A stretch of DNA of 64,000 nucleotides from Holothuria scabra (Eukaryota; Echinodermata; Holothuroidea; Aspidochirotida; Holothuriidae), in contig CM074179.1 of the NCBI GenBank assembly GCA_037179385.1, positions 28,712,046-28,776,045 of the forward strand, given 5' to 3'. Position 1 is the stretch's first letter; each line of letters begins with the position of its first letter. The translations under genes were made by a program, and so were the position numbers. A model generated the notes under the pieces. The model did no database searches, was not told the DNA's origin, and saw only the letters and a list, made by a program, of their open reading frames with translations. Positions 44,801-56,955 of the stretch are shown here, piece by piece.

Positions 44801-46339
44801 TGAATCAGAGTTTCAGCCTCACAGTCCTCAATGGACCATTTACAACAATGAGGATACGGTATACTCTGTACAAAAACCAAAGATCTAAAACAAAACCTGC
44901 AGTGCTAGGACACCGGTACTTAATATCGGAAAATGCGAATCTGTGTCAAATTTTCCGACACCACCGGTCATAGCCTTTGAAAGGGCACCCAAACTAAAAT
45001 AACGTCTAGTTAATTTTAGGCTTAAAAGCGGCGGTGTACTGGAAACAACTCACGGGGAGAATGAAGATTGCTACCTCAATTCTCTCATCGAGGCGCTCTT
45101 AAAGAGAAATATTCTATCTAATGAAGACCATGACAAACTAAAAAATTCACTACTGATGAAGCTCAACATCTAAAATCCAAAAGCAGAAACATGTATAGTT
45201 AAAAAATTTAGAAACCTAAAGGAGCAGTACTTGAAAGCCTATGTGCGGTCTTTAATCCCACCCCCACAGCACAAAGCTGATGCTACCTGTCTAATTACAA
45301 GACAGAATATCCGCTAAGAACGCATAAAACTTAAAGCGGCTCATTGAGTTGGTTCATGAAATCCAACAAATTTTTCCAAACCTATTGAGTTTTCTTCACA
45401 TACCAATGACAAATGGTCTATCTTAGACAATCCCCATACCCTAAACACAAATAACTGTTTTATGAGTGAGTGCTTAACGTTTCAAGTCGGTTTTCAAAAA
45501 TTCGTGACCAGACACTTTTTCAAATTATGTACAAACCGTTACAAGTCAGGACACAAGAAAAATCAAAATTTAAGCTTTTTCTGTGACTTTTGGACTTGAA
45601 ACTTGAATTGTTATGCTAACTATAAGCATTGTTATGTGATAGTGACCCTTTGAGACTCTCATTAATTTATTGATATCAACTCAACGAGCCTCTTTCAAAA
45701 CTTGAAACAAGGGACTGCGTAGTATCAGATAATGTCACGGCCTACCTATTTTAATTAACCAAACGTTGACATGATGTCAGGCATAATATACACATGTCTC
45801 GAGACACAAGTGTGACACCTTACAAAACAAAACGTGAGGATTTGGTGATCACCCATTGTCGTTCATAAATGAGCTGTATATTTAAGTATGCATTTTTCAT
45901 GTGAAAATGACAATTTGCCCCGAAAAACGCCAAAAGTGCTTTTAAATAAAAAAGGGGTCTGGGTGAGGGGAGGGGGGTCGTGCGTACCCCATGAACGCCC
46001 CCCCCCCTCCTGGTTACGGGCCTGGCTAATTATCATCATTTAATGAGAAAATGTTGCCACATTACTCTCAAGAGCCAGTCATGAAACAGGACAGAATGTT
46101 AACTTATCCAAATTACTGCCCGGGTGCCTTCATCTAAAAATTAACACTTGCGTGAACAACGCACAGTGTAAAGGTACAGTATGATATACTCTAGAAGTTT
46201 GAGTAATTCGTCGCTAATTCGGCGATTGGAGAATGCGTATGCACAGTAAAGACAATCGTGTGGACATGCTATACTTCGGTTTCGTATTTTGTGAATGTAC
46301 ACTGTTTCAGGAAGTGTGATTATTTTGTTTGAGGATTTT

Positions 46340-47345
46340 TGAGCAAGTGGGCAGGTGGGTGGATGGATGGCAAAGACGGCGATGGATAGTGAATGGCATT
46401 TAACCCATTGATTGATTTATTCGGTACTGAGACACAAAACAACAAAACAACAGGAAAAGAAAGAAATATAAAACAAAGCAGACAAACGACAAACAGGAGT
46501 ACAAAAACAGAGTACCAGGGATAGCCCCAAAAGCCTTGTAAAAGCTTATTTCCATTGGGGTCCCCAAAGAAAGGACGAGACAGCCGAGCAAGCAGAAAAA
46601 GGCACATAAGGAAGAAGCTAAAAAAGGGATAAACTATAAAAGAGATGGAAGACGAATAAAGCAACCAAGTGCTAGATAGTAAATTATTTTAGGTGATGAC
46701 CGCGTGATTTGTTGGCAAGGTGTTTTTAACATGCCTTTTAAAACTGGAAGTGCTTTTAATCTGTTTAATGGAGTTGGGATGCCTTCAATCCAGTGTTTAA
46801 TGGCTGTGAAGAAGAAGGTACGATCAGCATGAATGCCCTTGACTTTGGGAACAAGAAAATTAAGAGCTACCCCTGGTACTGTGCTGGTGAATATCACCCA
46901 GATTAGTGAAATTAAACTTAAGATAATCGGGACAGGTGTCATAAAAAATCTTAAAAACCAAGTTAAGCTTAGGTTGTTGAACCCGGTCTTCAACAGATAA
47001 AAATCCCACACTGTCCAACTCAGCTTGCCCAATGTGAAAGAGCTAGTGGACCCCTGTCAAGAATAAATCTTAAGAATTTTGTTTTGCAATAATTGAAGCT
47101 TATTTTTGAAATGCTTGGAAATAGCAGAGTACCAGGAGGAGCAGGAATAGTCAAAATAACATTGAATCATAGCAGCACATAAAATCTTACCGGTATATCT
47201 GTTTAAAGAGTTGGAATGTCTATATAAAAATTTTAAGCGAGAGCCAGCTTTCTTGAGAATATCACAAAACAATGACCCCCTTGGCTGTGCCAATTGTGAC
47301 CATTCAGAAAAATAACTCTCTTGCATTTCGGAAAAGGCCATAAGT
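46340..47345 (-). pseudogene. non-LTR retrotransposon C-terminal remnant
   Basis: On the minus strand, AGSRLKFLYRHSNSLNR, CAAMIQCYFDYSCSSWYSAI and KLQLLQNKILKIYS (47057-47341) are the post-RT region of Jockey-group elements. A further part in another frame (46634-47032: ALNFLVPKVKGIHADRTFFF, TAIKHWIEGIPTPLNRLKAL) is the terminal domain. The RT catalytic core is not recognisable. It lies antisense within the NLR-like gene's intron. Confidence 0.7.
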
Positions 47346-47622
47346 TATTATTTCTAACAGAATAGGAGGATATCGAGATTTTTACGATATGCATGTTGGC
47401 CAAATAACCTCTGTGCTCGGAAAATTTCTGGTGCGAAACTTTTTCGAGTAAGCCCTGTACGTGCTCCACTTGACCAGCGCATTGACACGACTAAGAAATT
47501 TAAAAAACTAAGACGTTTGAAAACGTCAAAATTAGCCAGCAACCCAAAACTTTTTAGGCGACGTTTGAAGAACAGGAGGGACGACGTGCTACTCTAGAAA
47601 ACACCATTTTACAGCTCAGTTT

Positions 47623-48074
47623 CTACACTCTAAAATCAAAAGAGTGAACTTAGTCACTCTTTGATCGAGTGAAAAGTATAAATTCACTCCATAAGAGTGA
47701 TAATTCACTCCAAGAGGAGTGAAGTTCCCTCCAAAAAGAGTGAAGTTCCCTCCAAAAAGAGTGAAGTTCACTCCAAAAAGAGTGAAGTTCACTCCAAAAA
47801 GAGTGAAGTTCACTCCAAAAAGAGTGAAGTTCACTCCAAAAAGAGTGAAGTTTCACTCTTGATGGAGTGCCAACAGTGATCGCTCTTAAAAAAAAGAGCG
47901 ATCATTGCAGGCACTCGTGGAAGAGTGAATTTCCCCTCTTCCTATAGTGAATTTTACTCTTTTTGGAGGGAACTTCACTCCTCTTGGAGTGAATTATCAC
48001 TCTAATGGAGTGAATTTACACTTTTCAATCGATCAAAGAGCGACTAAGTTCACTCTTTTGATTTTAGAGTGTAA
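47623..48074. mobile_element. foldback element family D, copy 2 (452 bp)
   Basis: Terminal inverted repeats TACACTCTAAAATCAAAAGA and TTTTGATTTTAGAGTGTAA open arms of about 200 bp. The left arm includes about seven near-exact copies of a 20-bp unit, CACTCCAAAAAGAGTGAAGTT (first 20 bases count), at 47709-47850; the right arm has only one or two counterparts. Predicted ORFs such as NFTLFGVNFTLFG are translations of this array, not proteins. Confidence 0.85.
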
Positions 48075-48086
48075 CTAATTGGTTAA

Positions 48087-48395
48087 AATGGCTAATCCTC
48101 TCACCTCAAACTACAATTTTTGTATTAGTCCACAGAAATGCTCAATTGGCCCAGCTCTTTGGTTGATAGACAATTCAGAAAGCGCAGAATAGCGAAACTC
48201 ATATTACACAGCATGTTCTGCACAGAGAGAGTTTTGATTACACATTGAGATCTTGTATAACCTGAAGCATTGCACTGAGACTGTGTCTGGATGAGAATGA
48301 AGTTGATGGATAAATGGATGAGTTGTTGGAGGGGCTCCAGTAGGTACGTTAGGGGAATTGGAAATGTTTGGGGAGAGAGGATCATGTTAGCCGGC
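48087..48395 (+). mobile_element. TTAA MITE family A copy
   Basis: Starts after TTAA with AATGGCTAATCCTCTCACC and runs to about GGATCATGTTAGCC. Carries CAGCTCTTTGGTTGATAG, CGCAGAATAGCG and GTTGTTGGAGGGGCTCCAG. It abuts the foldback element (13 bp between them). Confidence 0.8.
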
Positions 48396-48489
48396 ATTTT
48401 TCCAGTCGTTCCTGACTCACTGACTTGTTTTACCTACTCTGTTTGCTCTTGCTGAGCACCAATTCAATGACTGTATGTTGCATTTTTAA

Positions 48490-48786
48490 AGGCAGTCATT
48501 CGTCACCCTAAACTACAGTTTCAGTATACATATATCAAAACTCTCAATTGGTACAGCTCTTTGATTGGCATCACATTCAAACAATGCATCATAGCTAAAT
48601 TACACAGCATGGGCACTGAGAGTGTCTTGATTATACATTATGGACTTGTATGGCCACTGGGACAAGCCGTGAAGCAATAAACAAGGATTGTGTCTGGATA
48701 AAGATGAGTTTTACATAAATGTGGGAGGGGCTAGAAGTAAGTAGGTTGGGAGAATTGGAACTGTTTGGGATGATGAAAATATGCCT
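48490..48786 (+). mobile_element. TTAA MITE family A, cleanest copy
   Basis: Perfect TTAA on both sides (48486-48489 and 48787-48790) with ends AGGC and GCCT. 297 bp, the same length as the 3474-3770 copy. About 100 bp from the preceding family member in the same orientation. Confidence 0.9.
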
Positions 48787-49038
48787 TTAAGTCTTCGGTA
48801 TGAACCGACCAGAAGTCGAACTACAAACCTTTCGGCTGCAGGTTGGATTCTCTCAGCATACGATGGATGTAGACTTTGGAATAGAGCAAATCTGTAATGA
48901 AAGTACGCGATATATTCAAATCAAATGGGCAGTACTTTATAATTTCGCTTAGTGTAGAGTGATTTTGTTTCCTCTCGAGTTTTTCCGACCCACTTTTTCG
49001 TCACAACTTTATCTGAAAAAGAATTTTCCCATTGACCA

Positions 49039-49180
49039 TTTTCCAAATAGAAATTACAAAGACTAGTTGTGGGATAGCATTTTGGTGTGCGTCATTTTTG
49101 GCCACAGTAAAATGCCATTGACATAAATGATGCATACCAAAACCCTATCCCACATTCCTTTGTAATTGCTATTTGGAAAA
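49039..49180. mobile_element. foldback MITE family E, copy 1 (142 bp)
   Basis: TTTTCCAAATAGAAATTACA opens one arm, and TTTGTAATTGCTATTTGGAA closes the other. GTGGGATAGCATTTTGGTGT pairs with ATACCAAAACCCTATCCCAC. The arms separate only about 40 central bases. Second copy at 52374-52513. Confidence 0.85.
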
Positions 49181-49442
49181 GTTTCGTTTCAAGTCCTCTA
49201 GCTTTAAGTCCCGCCTCCCCACAAGGAAAACACTGTCTAGAACCCGCCACCCCTGCATTTTCCTTATACTTATTACTTAAATAATATTCGAGGAATTATT
49301 CTGTCTTTGTAATATTATTCATTCTAAAAGGTGCATGTTGAGTTGATATTGGAATTCTTGACGAGGGTGTTAAAGGGTGTACGTAGTATACTACCACATG
49401 AAAATATGAGTGATTAGCGTTACAAGTCATTTTCCGTAGCCG

Positions 49443-49676
49443 ACTGCATGATCAATTGATTACAACATCAGACTCGCAGTCGGGAAGTCTGGAGTTCGAG
49501 TCCTGACCGGGTCATACCGAAGACTTTAAAACGGAACTTGGTGCCCAGCATAAGCAGTGGAGTAGGGTAAACAAGCCAGTCAGCCACAACTGGAAAAAAG
49601 GCCGTGGTCGGCTCGACTTGAACCAGTTGGTTGGAAACTGTGCCGTAAAACTCCATCTAACCTAATCTAACCTAAC
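49443..49676 (+). mobile_element. tRNA-derived SINE, best full copy
   Basis: tRNA-like head with a GATCAATTGATTACAACATC A-box-side segment and a perfect B box (GGAGTTCGAGTCCTGAC). Then CCGAAGACTTTAAAACGGAA, AGCATAAGCAGTGGAGTAGG, GACTTGAACCAGTTGGTTGG and the tail CATCTAACCTAATCTAACC. The internal RNA polymerase III promoter and CTAA-type tail define the family. In an intron of the NLR-like gene, sense orientation. Confidence 0.85.
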
Positions 49677-49984
49677 TGTATCCGATGAGTTAATGCAAAA
49701 ATTTAAGTTCTTGAACTTAATGTCTTTGTACCCCTGGTTGAAAAAGCTTGTGTGCTGATTTTGAAACAGTGCCAGGTTACATTTTTTTGGAAAATTGAAT
49801 TGAATCGTCATTTTCTCAATAGTTATAATGATGATTTGTAAGTAGGATACATAGTGAATGTCAAATTCGCAAACTTGACATTTTTCATAAGTAGTGAGAA
49901 GGACAGGTCTGGAAAAAATGGGGAATTTTATGCTTCAAGTATAATAATAGGTCTCATACATACACATCTCTTCATTTGCTTCAG

Positions 49985-50193
49985 ATTGATAGTCGTTTTG
50001 TATTTCTGGAAGACTGCATTGAGGTAAAAGACCATGGTAAAATCTTTATTAGACCATCCAATCTGCCTCTGCCACCAATAGCTTTCCCTCTTGATGAACT
50101 AAAATTTGAAGATGATGAGAGGGAGTTAACAGAGGAAGACACATATAGCATCTTACAGTACGGTACAGAGTGTCAAATGTTGAAGAGACTAAA
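49985..50193 (+). CDS. NLR-like gene, downstream exon a
   Basis: Exon after TTTGCTTCAG, 69 codons plus two bases (IDSRFVFLEDCIEVKDHG...CQMLKRLK), leaving through CTAAA|GTAAGTATT. Strongly coding-like: no stop, acidic and proline stretches, consensus sites. It joins in phase with the exon at 54882. Its own entry phase (0) does not match the NACHT exon's exit phase (1), so a missing exon, or a separate gene, must be considered. No domain recognised. Confidence 0.62.
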
Positions 50194-50221
50194 GTAAGTA
50201 TTACGAAGAAGAAGAAATAAA

Positions 50222-50655
50222 TGTACTATATATTTAATTAGAGGAGACAATCATATGTCTTAAAACACTTTGGCCAAATCTTCCAACAACTGTGGCAACC
50301 CAACCATGCAACAAACCAAAACTGGTTAACTATTTCGACTAAACTTTGGTCGAATCTGACTACTTATTGTTCGAATTTGACCATAGTTTAGTCAAACTGT
50401 TTGACCAAATTTGGTCACTGGTCGATTTGACCAAAGTGTTTTAGAGTGTATTCACTCAGGAGAAACGATCATACATTAAAATCAGGGGAACAATCATGTA
50501 ATTAATTACGAGAAAAAAAATCATACAAATAACTATAGGAGAAACAATCATATATTTAATTAGGAAAAACGATCATATATATTTAATTCGAAGAAACAAT
50601 CATATATTCAATTTGGAGGAACGATCACGCATTCAATTTGGGGAAACAATCATGT
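50222..50655. repeat. minisatellite, about 27-bp unit, interrupted
   Basis: Units of the type GGAGAAACAATCATATATTT-AATTAG repeat about nine times (50451-50655, with the first unit at 50222-50260). A 190-bp inverted-repeat element (50261-50450) splits the first unit from the rest. Confidence 0.8.
50261..50450. mobile_element. inverted-repeat element inside the minisatellite
   Basis: TAAAACACTTTGGCCAAAT at the left mirrors GATTTGACCAAAGTGTTTTA at the right. Internal 'AAACTTTGGTCGAA' and 'TTTAGTCAAACTG' words add more pairing. The right end, TTTTAGAGTGTA, is the same as the end of foldback family D, suggesting a shared terminal sequence. Confidence 0.75.
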
Positions 50656-52373
50656 TGGGATTCAAAGAGTTGTGGATGGCGGATGATTTTGTTTCAGGAA
50701 GAAAAACTTGAATAATTGAATTGTTTGTACTGATGTAGCCCATGAACGTGTTTACTTCAGAACAGAGACCCACAGTGATTCCGCCAAATGGTTTACGTTA
50801 ATGTATCTTTGCCACCCCTTATGAAATTAAGCCTGATGAATTATCGCTCCTTTCTTTTGTTATGTATGTATCGGTATTCTCTGATGACCATTTTGAAGAT
50901 AAATCTCCGACTAAGTTCCTTTCAAATCACATTGTGCCCACTAAAACTGATCAAATACATTATCACATTGTACCTACCAATTGATGAAATTACAAGATGT
51001 ATACAAAATATGTAAAACACATAGGGAGTTAACTCTTCCTATGCATAGCGAACTCAATCGTAGGTTGGAATCGCAATCACATATGTTGCTTTTGGTCCAC
51101 GTGTGGGCAATTCTGGCATTTGGCGTTCCTTTTTGACAATCCTGGCACACTAGACAGTCTAGCACAGAACGTGTCATATTTTTATGAATGCCAAAGGCCA
51201 GTTGGAGATTGAAGGATGTTAAGAAAAGCTATGTCTCAATGTTTTAGTTAAAAAATAAAGGAAACTTGAAACGTAAGTGTACTGCATCGTCTCATTTTAA
51301 TGCGGCTATTCATAGTCTGTGGAACTGTGTAAGCATTGTTAGTAGGCCTATGCTATATATCACACAGGGAAAATATGTCCAGATCTTATGTTTCGAATAT
51401 GTCAGGACCGTACATTTTGTGTACATGTTAGGCCTATAAACGATAAAACAAATTAGAAAAAGTAACAAATCGTGATGGTACCAAACATATCAACGCTGGA
51501 ATACTCGCTTACATTAACCATCTGCAGTGAGTTGTTATTAAATGCTCCCTCCCTGCTTGGATTTCACCGTGGTGTAGTTATTACGTTCCCTGCTTGCAGT
51601 GTTCTTTGAATTAACAATCAAAATGCACATCAACAGAATGAGTTTGTTTATACTTTATTGAAATTGTGTTTTTATCAATCAAATCCTTTATGAAATTCTT
51701 CTTTTACATCTAGGTGTGAAAACATTCAATCATTTACTTTTTCTTGTACACCGACTTACGTATGTGCGTAGGTATGTATAAAGTACGAAAAAGGTGTTTA
51801 CTTTCGGAGTTAAACGTTTTTCTAAATACTTTTGCCCCCTCCTCCTTCACAAAATGTGGGAATAATAAGTGTTTAATTGCTTAACAGAGTACACAAAGGT
51901 GTCTTGTCCATTTGAGGTCGTCTGAAAATTCATTTTGAAACCGAAACTTGTCCAGCAACCATTCGAAGTTAACTGATTTTGAAAAATGAAGCTCAATGGA
52001 AGTATAACCCTACTAGCATGGCCAGTTAGTTCGATTTGCTTGGGAAGGCTATTTTCAGGGCTTTAAATTCTCACGCATTCAGCTTGGTAGTCACGCATTT
52101 CAGCGTAGTTTCAAGCACACTGAATGTCTCCATCTAGTGAAAAACGTACTCTTAAAAAGCAAACAGTTTGCCATGCAGATGTGGATTTCTTGCCTACGAA
52201 CAATTAGCAACTCCGACCTCTGTCAGTTCCTGATTTATTATACCAATCATTTCTTGGACATAATTTCAACACCAATATGATAAAACTCACATGCTTGCAT
52301 TTACAGTACTTCATTCAATATAATCTTCCATGTGCTGCCAACTGAAAGATTTTGTGTGGACCGCCATAGACCT

Positions 52374-52513
52374 ATTTCCAAATAGCAATTACAAAGGATT
52401 GTGGGATAGAGTTTTGGTGTTTGTCATTTTTGTCAATGGCATTTTACTGTGGTGAAAATTGACGTACACCCAAAACTCTGTCCCACAATTCATTGTAATT
52501 GCTATTTGGAAAA
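52374..52513. mobile_element. foldback MITE family E, copy 2 (140 bp)
   Basis: Near-perfect hairpin: ATTTCCAAATAGCAATTACA at one end, TGTAATTGCTATTTGGAAAA at the other, with GTGGGATAGAGTTTTGGTGT pairing to ACACCCAAAACTCTGTCCCA. Confidence 0.87.
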
Positions 52514-54461
52514 AGGTTTATGACCTGTTGCAGAGTTCAAAGAGAGCACCATGCATACCTTTTAACAGTCACTTCAAACATCGTTTTCTCGAGCATAAGT
52601 TATGCTCACTGATGTCTTATTGGGTGGTAACTTGCTAATAAATAGCACCATGACCATAGTCCCAGGAACGAGCTGTTCATTCTCTCATTTACATTTCTGC
52701 TAGGTTTCATTCCACCCCATTATCAGGATATATTCATAATCTCAAACCAGCTCAAAGAGCTGCTTGAGCCATTGTTATATACCACCGTCTCTCTGCCTGT
52801 CTATCCGTCTATCAATCATGTCTGTTCGCAATTGCCTCTAATGCTCACAGGCGGCACAATTGTCAACAGATTGTAACGAAACTTGGACATATTGGTCACT
52901 GAACATATGGCTACTTGTTATGTTCGGAATATTGAGGTTAAAGGTCATTTAAAGGTCATTAATGGCTGTTCCGTGGATATATTGAAAGTTTTTTTTCCTC
53001 CCACAAACAGTGTTCAATGTCCTTGAAAGTTGGCCATTTTATTTCCTATGTAGTGGTTCTTGAGTGCTGTACATAGATCTTCTTATCCCAGGTCATTCGA
53101 GGTCATGCGAGGTCAAAGAGTGGGAAAATTTTTGATGTGGTGCTTTTGCTTCCACCTGTGCGTCCGATAGTTACCAAACATGGCATGTTTTATCGACTTC
53201 TGAAGGGCGTCTAGCCTGAGCTGGTTGAAAAATATTGGTCAGAGATCATCCGGGGGCAATGTTTTGGGGTCATATAGGTGTATTTTGAAATACTGTTTTC
53301 TCCTAGATGCATTGCAAAATTGTCCTCCAAATTGCTCAGAAGGATGACTGGCCTCTGCGAATTAAATTTTTTTTGTTCAATTTTGTATGAATAACAATGG
53401 TGACACCTTTGCGACAAATTTTGTGCCATCCTTTATTTTTACTAGTCGCACAAATTCAGTTTACTCCTTTTTTCTAATTTAAGTGCATTCCCTTTAAAAC
53501 TGTGTGTGTACAAGAGGTAGTCCTGTGGGGTTGTTTAGATTAGTTGAAAGGGATGTTTGGGGATAGTTTGATGTGTACTTCCATTGTGTGTGCATGCACA
53601 GTAAGCACTAAGTATAAATACTCGAAGTCAAGAGAACCATCCCCAACTACGGTACTCCGTGTTGGTAGCTCCATGCTAGCACGAAGTCATATGACACTGC
53701 TTCTAAACTAGCCTTGCTTGTGGAAGAGATGAAGTGGGTCAAATTTCTTTCATTGTGTTCAGAGAGGAAGCTTCTACTTACTATTGTGTTATCACATCCC
53801 ATTAAACTTGCCTAATCTGCCTTGCTTAGTACCATGGAGCTACTAACGCATGGAGCTCTAACACGGAGTAGCTCCATGTTAGTACTAACTAAACTTACTG
53901 TTTTCTGGAAAAATATTAAGCAAGGCAGTATCACTTTACCTGAGAAAAATCAAAACATTCTTAATTGTGGATGCATCTGTTCAAGAAAAAACAGCGATGT
54001 ATGACAAGTACAGTACGTAAATTCCTGTTGTGATTAAAACATTGCATGGGGAGTGATTTTCTTGGCATCGTAGGTCATCACTGTGCAGTAATTCAACAGG
54101 TTTGAGTTTCAGCACCCATGGTGCTCTTACACGATATTGAATTAAGGCGGTCGGCGATTGACGTCTGGTGGGCCTCGGAATGTTTCCTCGTAAGTTCCAG
54201 GAGCATTAAATATTTGTAAATGGCAGTTGTCTCCCTGAGAATATCACGCTGGAAAGAAAGACCGGTTTTTGGTGTTATATACAAACTTCACCTACAAATT
54301 TCGCAATGATTAGTTTACTTTACCTTACCATTTCTTACAATGTAGCAATGGTGCAATTTATTTTTTGATAATTTTGCAATTTGCCCATATTTTATTGAAG
54401 TAAAAATTTTATTGCATACGAAGACTCAAAATAAAAAAGCGCTTCACTTCAACTTACAAGT

Positions 54462-54545
54462 CCGGAAATACCATTTCCGGCTCCCTGGGGCCACGATTTC
54501 TCGAAATTTTCTGTGCGATCCGCGACAACTGATGGTTGATAGTCT
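54462..54545 (-). repeat. 168-bp repeat family, single unit
   Basis: CCGGAAATACCATTTCCGGC, GGGGCCACGATTTCTCG and CGCGACAACTGATGGTTG match, in reverse, the plus-strand array at 42372-43740. A lone dispersed unit. Confidence 0.65.
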
Positions 54546-54881
54546 TCTGGGCAACCACCCCTTCACCCCTTCGAACGGACCAAAAGTTATTTTGCACGAC
54601 GCCCTTGAGTACATATACACATGGATGAACACAAACAAGCACACAAACATTGGAACATAAAACATTATTTAGGATGTAGGAATAATACACTTCAAAGAGC
54701 GGACTAGGTGTGAGTTATGCGCTCGAGCACACATTCGAAACGGTTGTTAAGGTAAATCTGACCTTGTGGCCCATCCAGAAGTGTCGTACGTATTTCTCAA
54801 CTTGTCTATTTGAATAATCCTCACACCTACCTCGAAGTGATACATGAACAGATATAATCAACTTTTCCTCTTTCTATGTAG

Positions 54882-54958
54882 GTTCCATTTCTACCACTCT
54901 CCACCGTGCATCAGAGTTGATGAAACACTATCTCTCCTGAAGTCAAGAGGCGTTAATG
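54882..54958 (+). CDS. NLR-like gene, downstream exon b
   Basis: A 77-base exon after TTTCTATGTAG encoding FHFYHSPPCIRVDETLSLLKSRGVN, leaving through AATG|GTAAAT in phase 1. It accepts the phase-2 end of exon a to give RLK-FHF. Too short for ORF listing; identified because both junctions keep frame. No domain recognised. Confidence 0.6.
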
Positions 54959-55093
54959 GTAAATAAATTAATCCATCGTATTTGTGCGCACTGAAAGTAA
55001 CACATTGCATAGCCATAACACCAAAATGTTGAATGTGATTCGGTTAAATTTATTTTGCTTGGCAGCTTAATTGCACTAACGTGCTTGACTTAA

Positions 55094-55403
55094 AGGCAGT
55101 CAACTCTCCCGACAAAACACACTTTTGGAGTAGTCCGCAGAAATTCTCAATTGGCACTGCTCTTTGATTGACAGCAAGTTAAAAAAACAGAGTACTGTCG
55201 CACATATTTCACAGCATGTACTGTACTGACAGCGTTTGGATTGCACGTTTGGTCAGGGATCGCTACCAACTTGCTCTATGATTGGGTCTTGTACATGTAT
55301 ACTCACCCTGAAGCAATTTACTGACGGTTTGTGCATGTGAAGGATGGGGTTTAGACGGTTGTGAGAGGGGCTTAAGTAGGTTAGGGGTGAGGGGATTAGG
55401 CCT
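55094..55403 (+). mobile_element. TTAA MITE family A copy
   Basis: TTAA then AGGCAGTCAACTCTCCC at the left; GGGGATTAGGCCT then TCAA at the right. Carries GCTCTTTGATTGACAGC and GTTGTGAGAGGGGCTTAAG. 310 bp, plus orientation. Confidence 0.85.
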
Positions 55404-55696
55404 TCAAAATGGTACTAATATAGTGGTTTCGATGCAAAGAAATAGTTTAACTACAGCGACTTTGTCAACTTATGTTTCAGAAAACTTGAAGTGTTTTTTC
55501 ACCTCCCTTGCTTTATAGTCACCAAACCGGGTGGTAATATAATTGGGATGTACTAAAAAATTTAAAGACATGTTGCCCAAACAGACTATTTTTGTTTTAC
55601 ATTGTTTGAAGTAAGGAGGCCAAGGCCATAATGGCTCGTGGGGCATGTTGGTCCCCTTCCAAAATTAAATCAAGAATCACACTCGAATTCATTTTT

Positions 55697-56955
55697 TGGT
55701 TCCTTGCGGTAGCAAAGGAACCTATGTAGTCAGGTTGGCGTGTGTGTGTGTGTGTGTATGTGTGTGTATGTGTGTGACACTTGCTTCGGTACGCTCTAAC
55801 TCAACAAGGGAAGGTTGGACGGAACTTGGATTTGGTACATAGATTCGTCATAGAGAGAAGGTGTGCCCTATCGTTTTTGGTGGAGGTCAAACGCCATTTG
55901 GGGTCACCAGAGGTCAAAAACTAAAAACCTTTTCAACAGGATATTTCTAGTTGGGAAACTTGGATAGATGTCATACTTGGTGTGTGGATGTGTTATGGTG
56001 TAAGGATGAAATTGGATATGTTCTGTGAAGGTCAAGGGGTCGTCTGAGGTCACCAGGGGTCAAACACCAAAAAACGTTTTAACACAGTATTTTAAGGTAT
56101 AAAGGACAGATTTCAAAGCAATCTGTGTTTGGTTAAGGTCAAAGGTCATTAAGGTCACTGGAGGTCAACTGCTGGAAATGTTATTTAGAAAATCTTGTAA
56201 GCTAGATAAAGATAGTTTCAATAGATTTTTTTTATCTCACCTGGTTTTGCATGCTTACACACCCAAACACCTTAGAAATTTGTCCTTTATGTTCGTTCAG
56301 TAATGATTCCTTTGGGTTGTACACATATTTTGGATCATTCAAAGTTTTAATAGGGCATTAACTGAAATCTGTAGATTTCACTGAGCACAGGTCACTCTGC
56401 ATTAAACTGGTCTCTCTGCCAGTGGAAGCAATGCATGGATTCTACAATATGTCTCTTTAATACTGCTGTGCTCTGTTGGGGTAACCTTATCCTCATTCTA
56501 TTATCACACTTCATTAATCACTTGCTTTCTGTGTGACTTCTGAATAAACCCTGTTTTCTGTGTAGAGGTAGCAAACAGGACAAGTGGTAGATTGTTTTAA
56601 AGTAACAGCAAGTTTTATTTGAGAGCCGGTATAAATAACTTGTGAGAGAAATACAACCTTTGGGGTGTTTTTCTCTCTCTGACCACATTGTGTATCATTT
56701 ATTGGTGATAATATCAAATTTGATTACAAGCATAAATACATATGGAAATGAGGTAGTGTTTTGAAGGATTACCAAGCATTACAAAAGTTGAATGTCAGTA
56801 AGGCCACAGAAATTTAATCTTTGTTTCATGTAAAATTGGTTCTAAAATACCACTTGTGAAGATGTTACAAACATTGAGTACAGTATGAACTTTTGCTTAG
56901 CTCTATTTCCCAGACTGGCTGTACAGTTCTTATAATATCCGGCAAGGAACCACAG
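55697..56955. repeat. repeat bounded by GGTTCCTTGC inverted ends
   Basis: Starts TTGGTTCCTTGCGGTAGCAA, with a local hairpin to AAGGAACC, then GTGTGTGTGTG. The middle is rich in AGGTCA words. It ends CCGGCAAGGAACCACAGTGC. Related AGGTCATT-rich sequence occurs at 52790-53210. Probably a transposon derivative. Confidence 0.5.

Larger units (their letters stand above)
42144..49984 (+). other. 7.8-kb intron of the NLR-like gene
   Basis: Holds the 168-bp repeat array (42372-43740), a possible retroelement remnant (44575-44800), an opposite-strand retrotransposon remnant (46340-47345), the large foldback element (47623-48074), two MITE copies, a foldback MITE (49039-49180) and a SINE (49443-49676). 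The flanking exons do not agree in phase, so at least one short exon may be hidden here; I could not identify it. Confidence 0.5.
50194..54881 (+). other. intron between downstream exons a and b
   Basis: Contains an interrupted 27-bp minisatellite (50222-50655), a foldback MITE (52374-52513), an 'AAAGGTCATT' word-rich repeat (52790-53210) and one minus-strand 168-bp repeat unit (54462-54545). ORFs at 50788-51177 and 53822-54290 show no family features. Confidence 0.5.

Noticed and set aside
47616..47879. Repeat-protein-like ORFs (NFTLFGV, LHSFWSE, KKSEVHS) on both strands
   Set aside because: Three frames on two strands stay open because a 20-21-bp repeat inside a foldback transposon lacks stops; they are not proteins.
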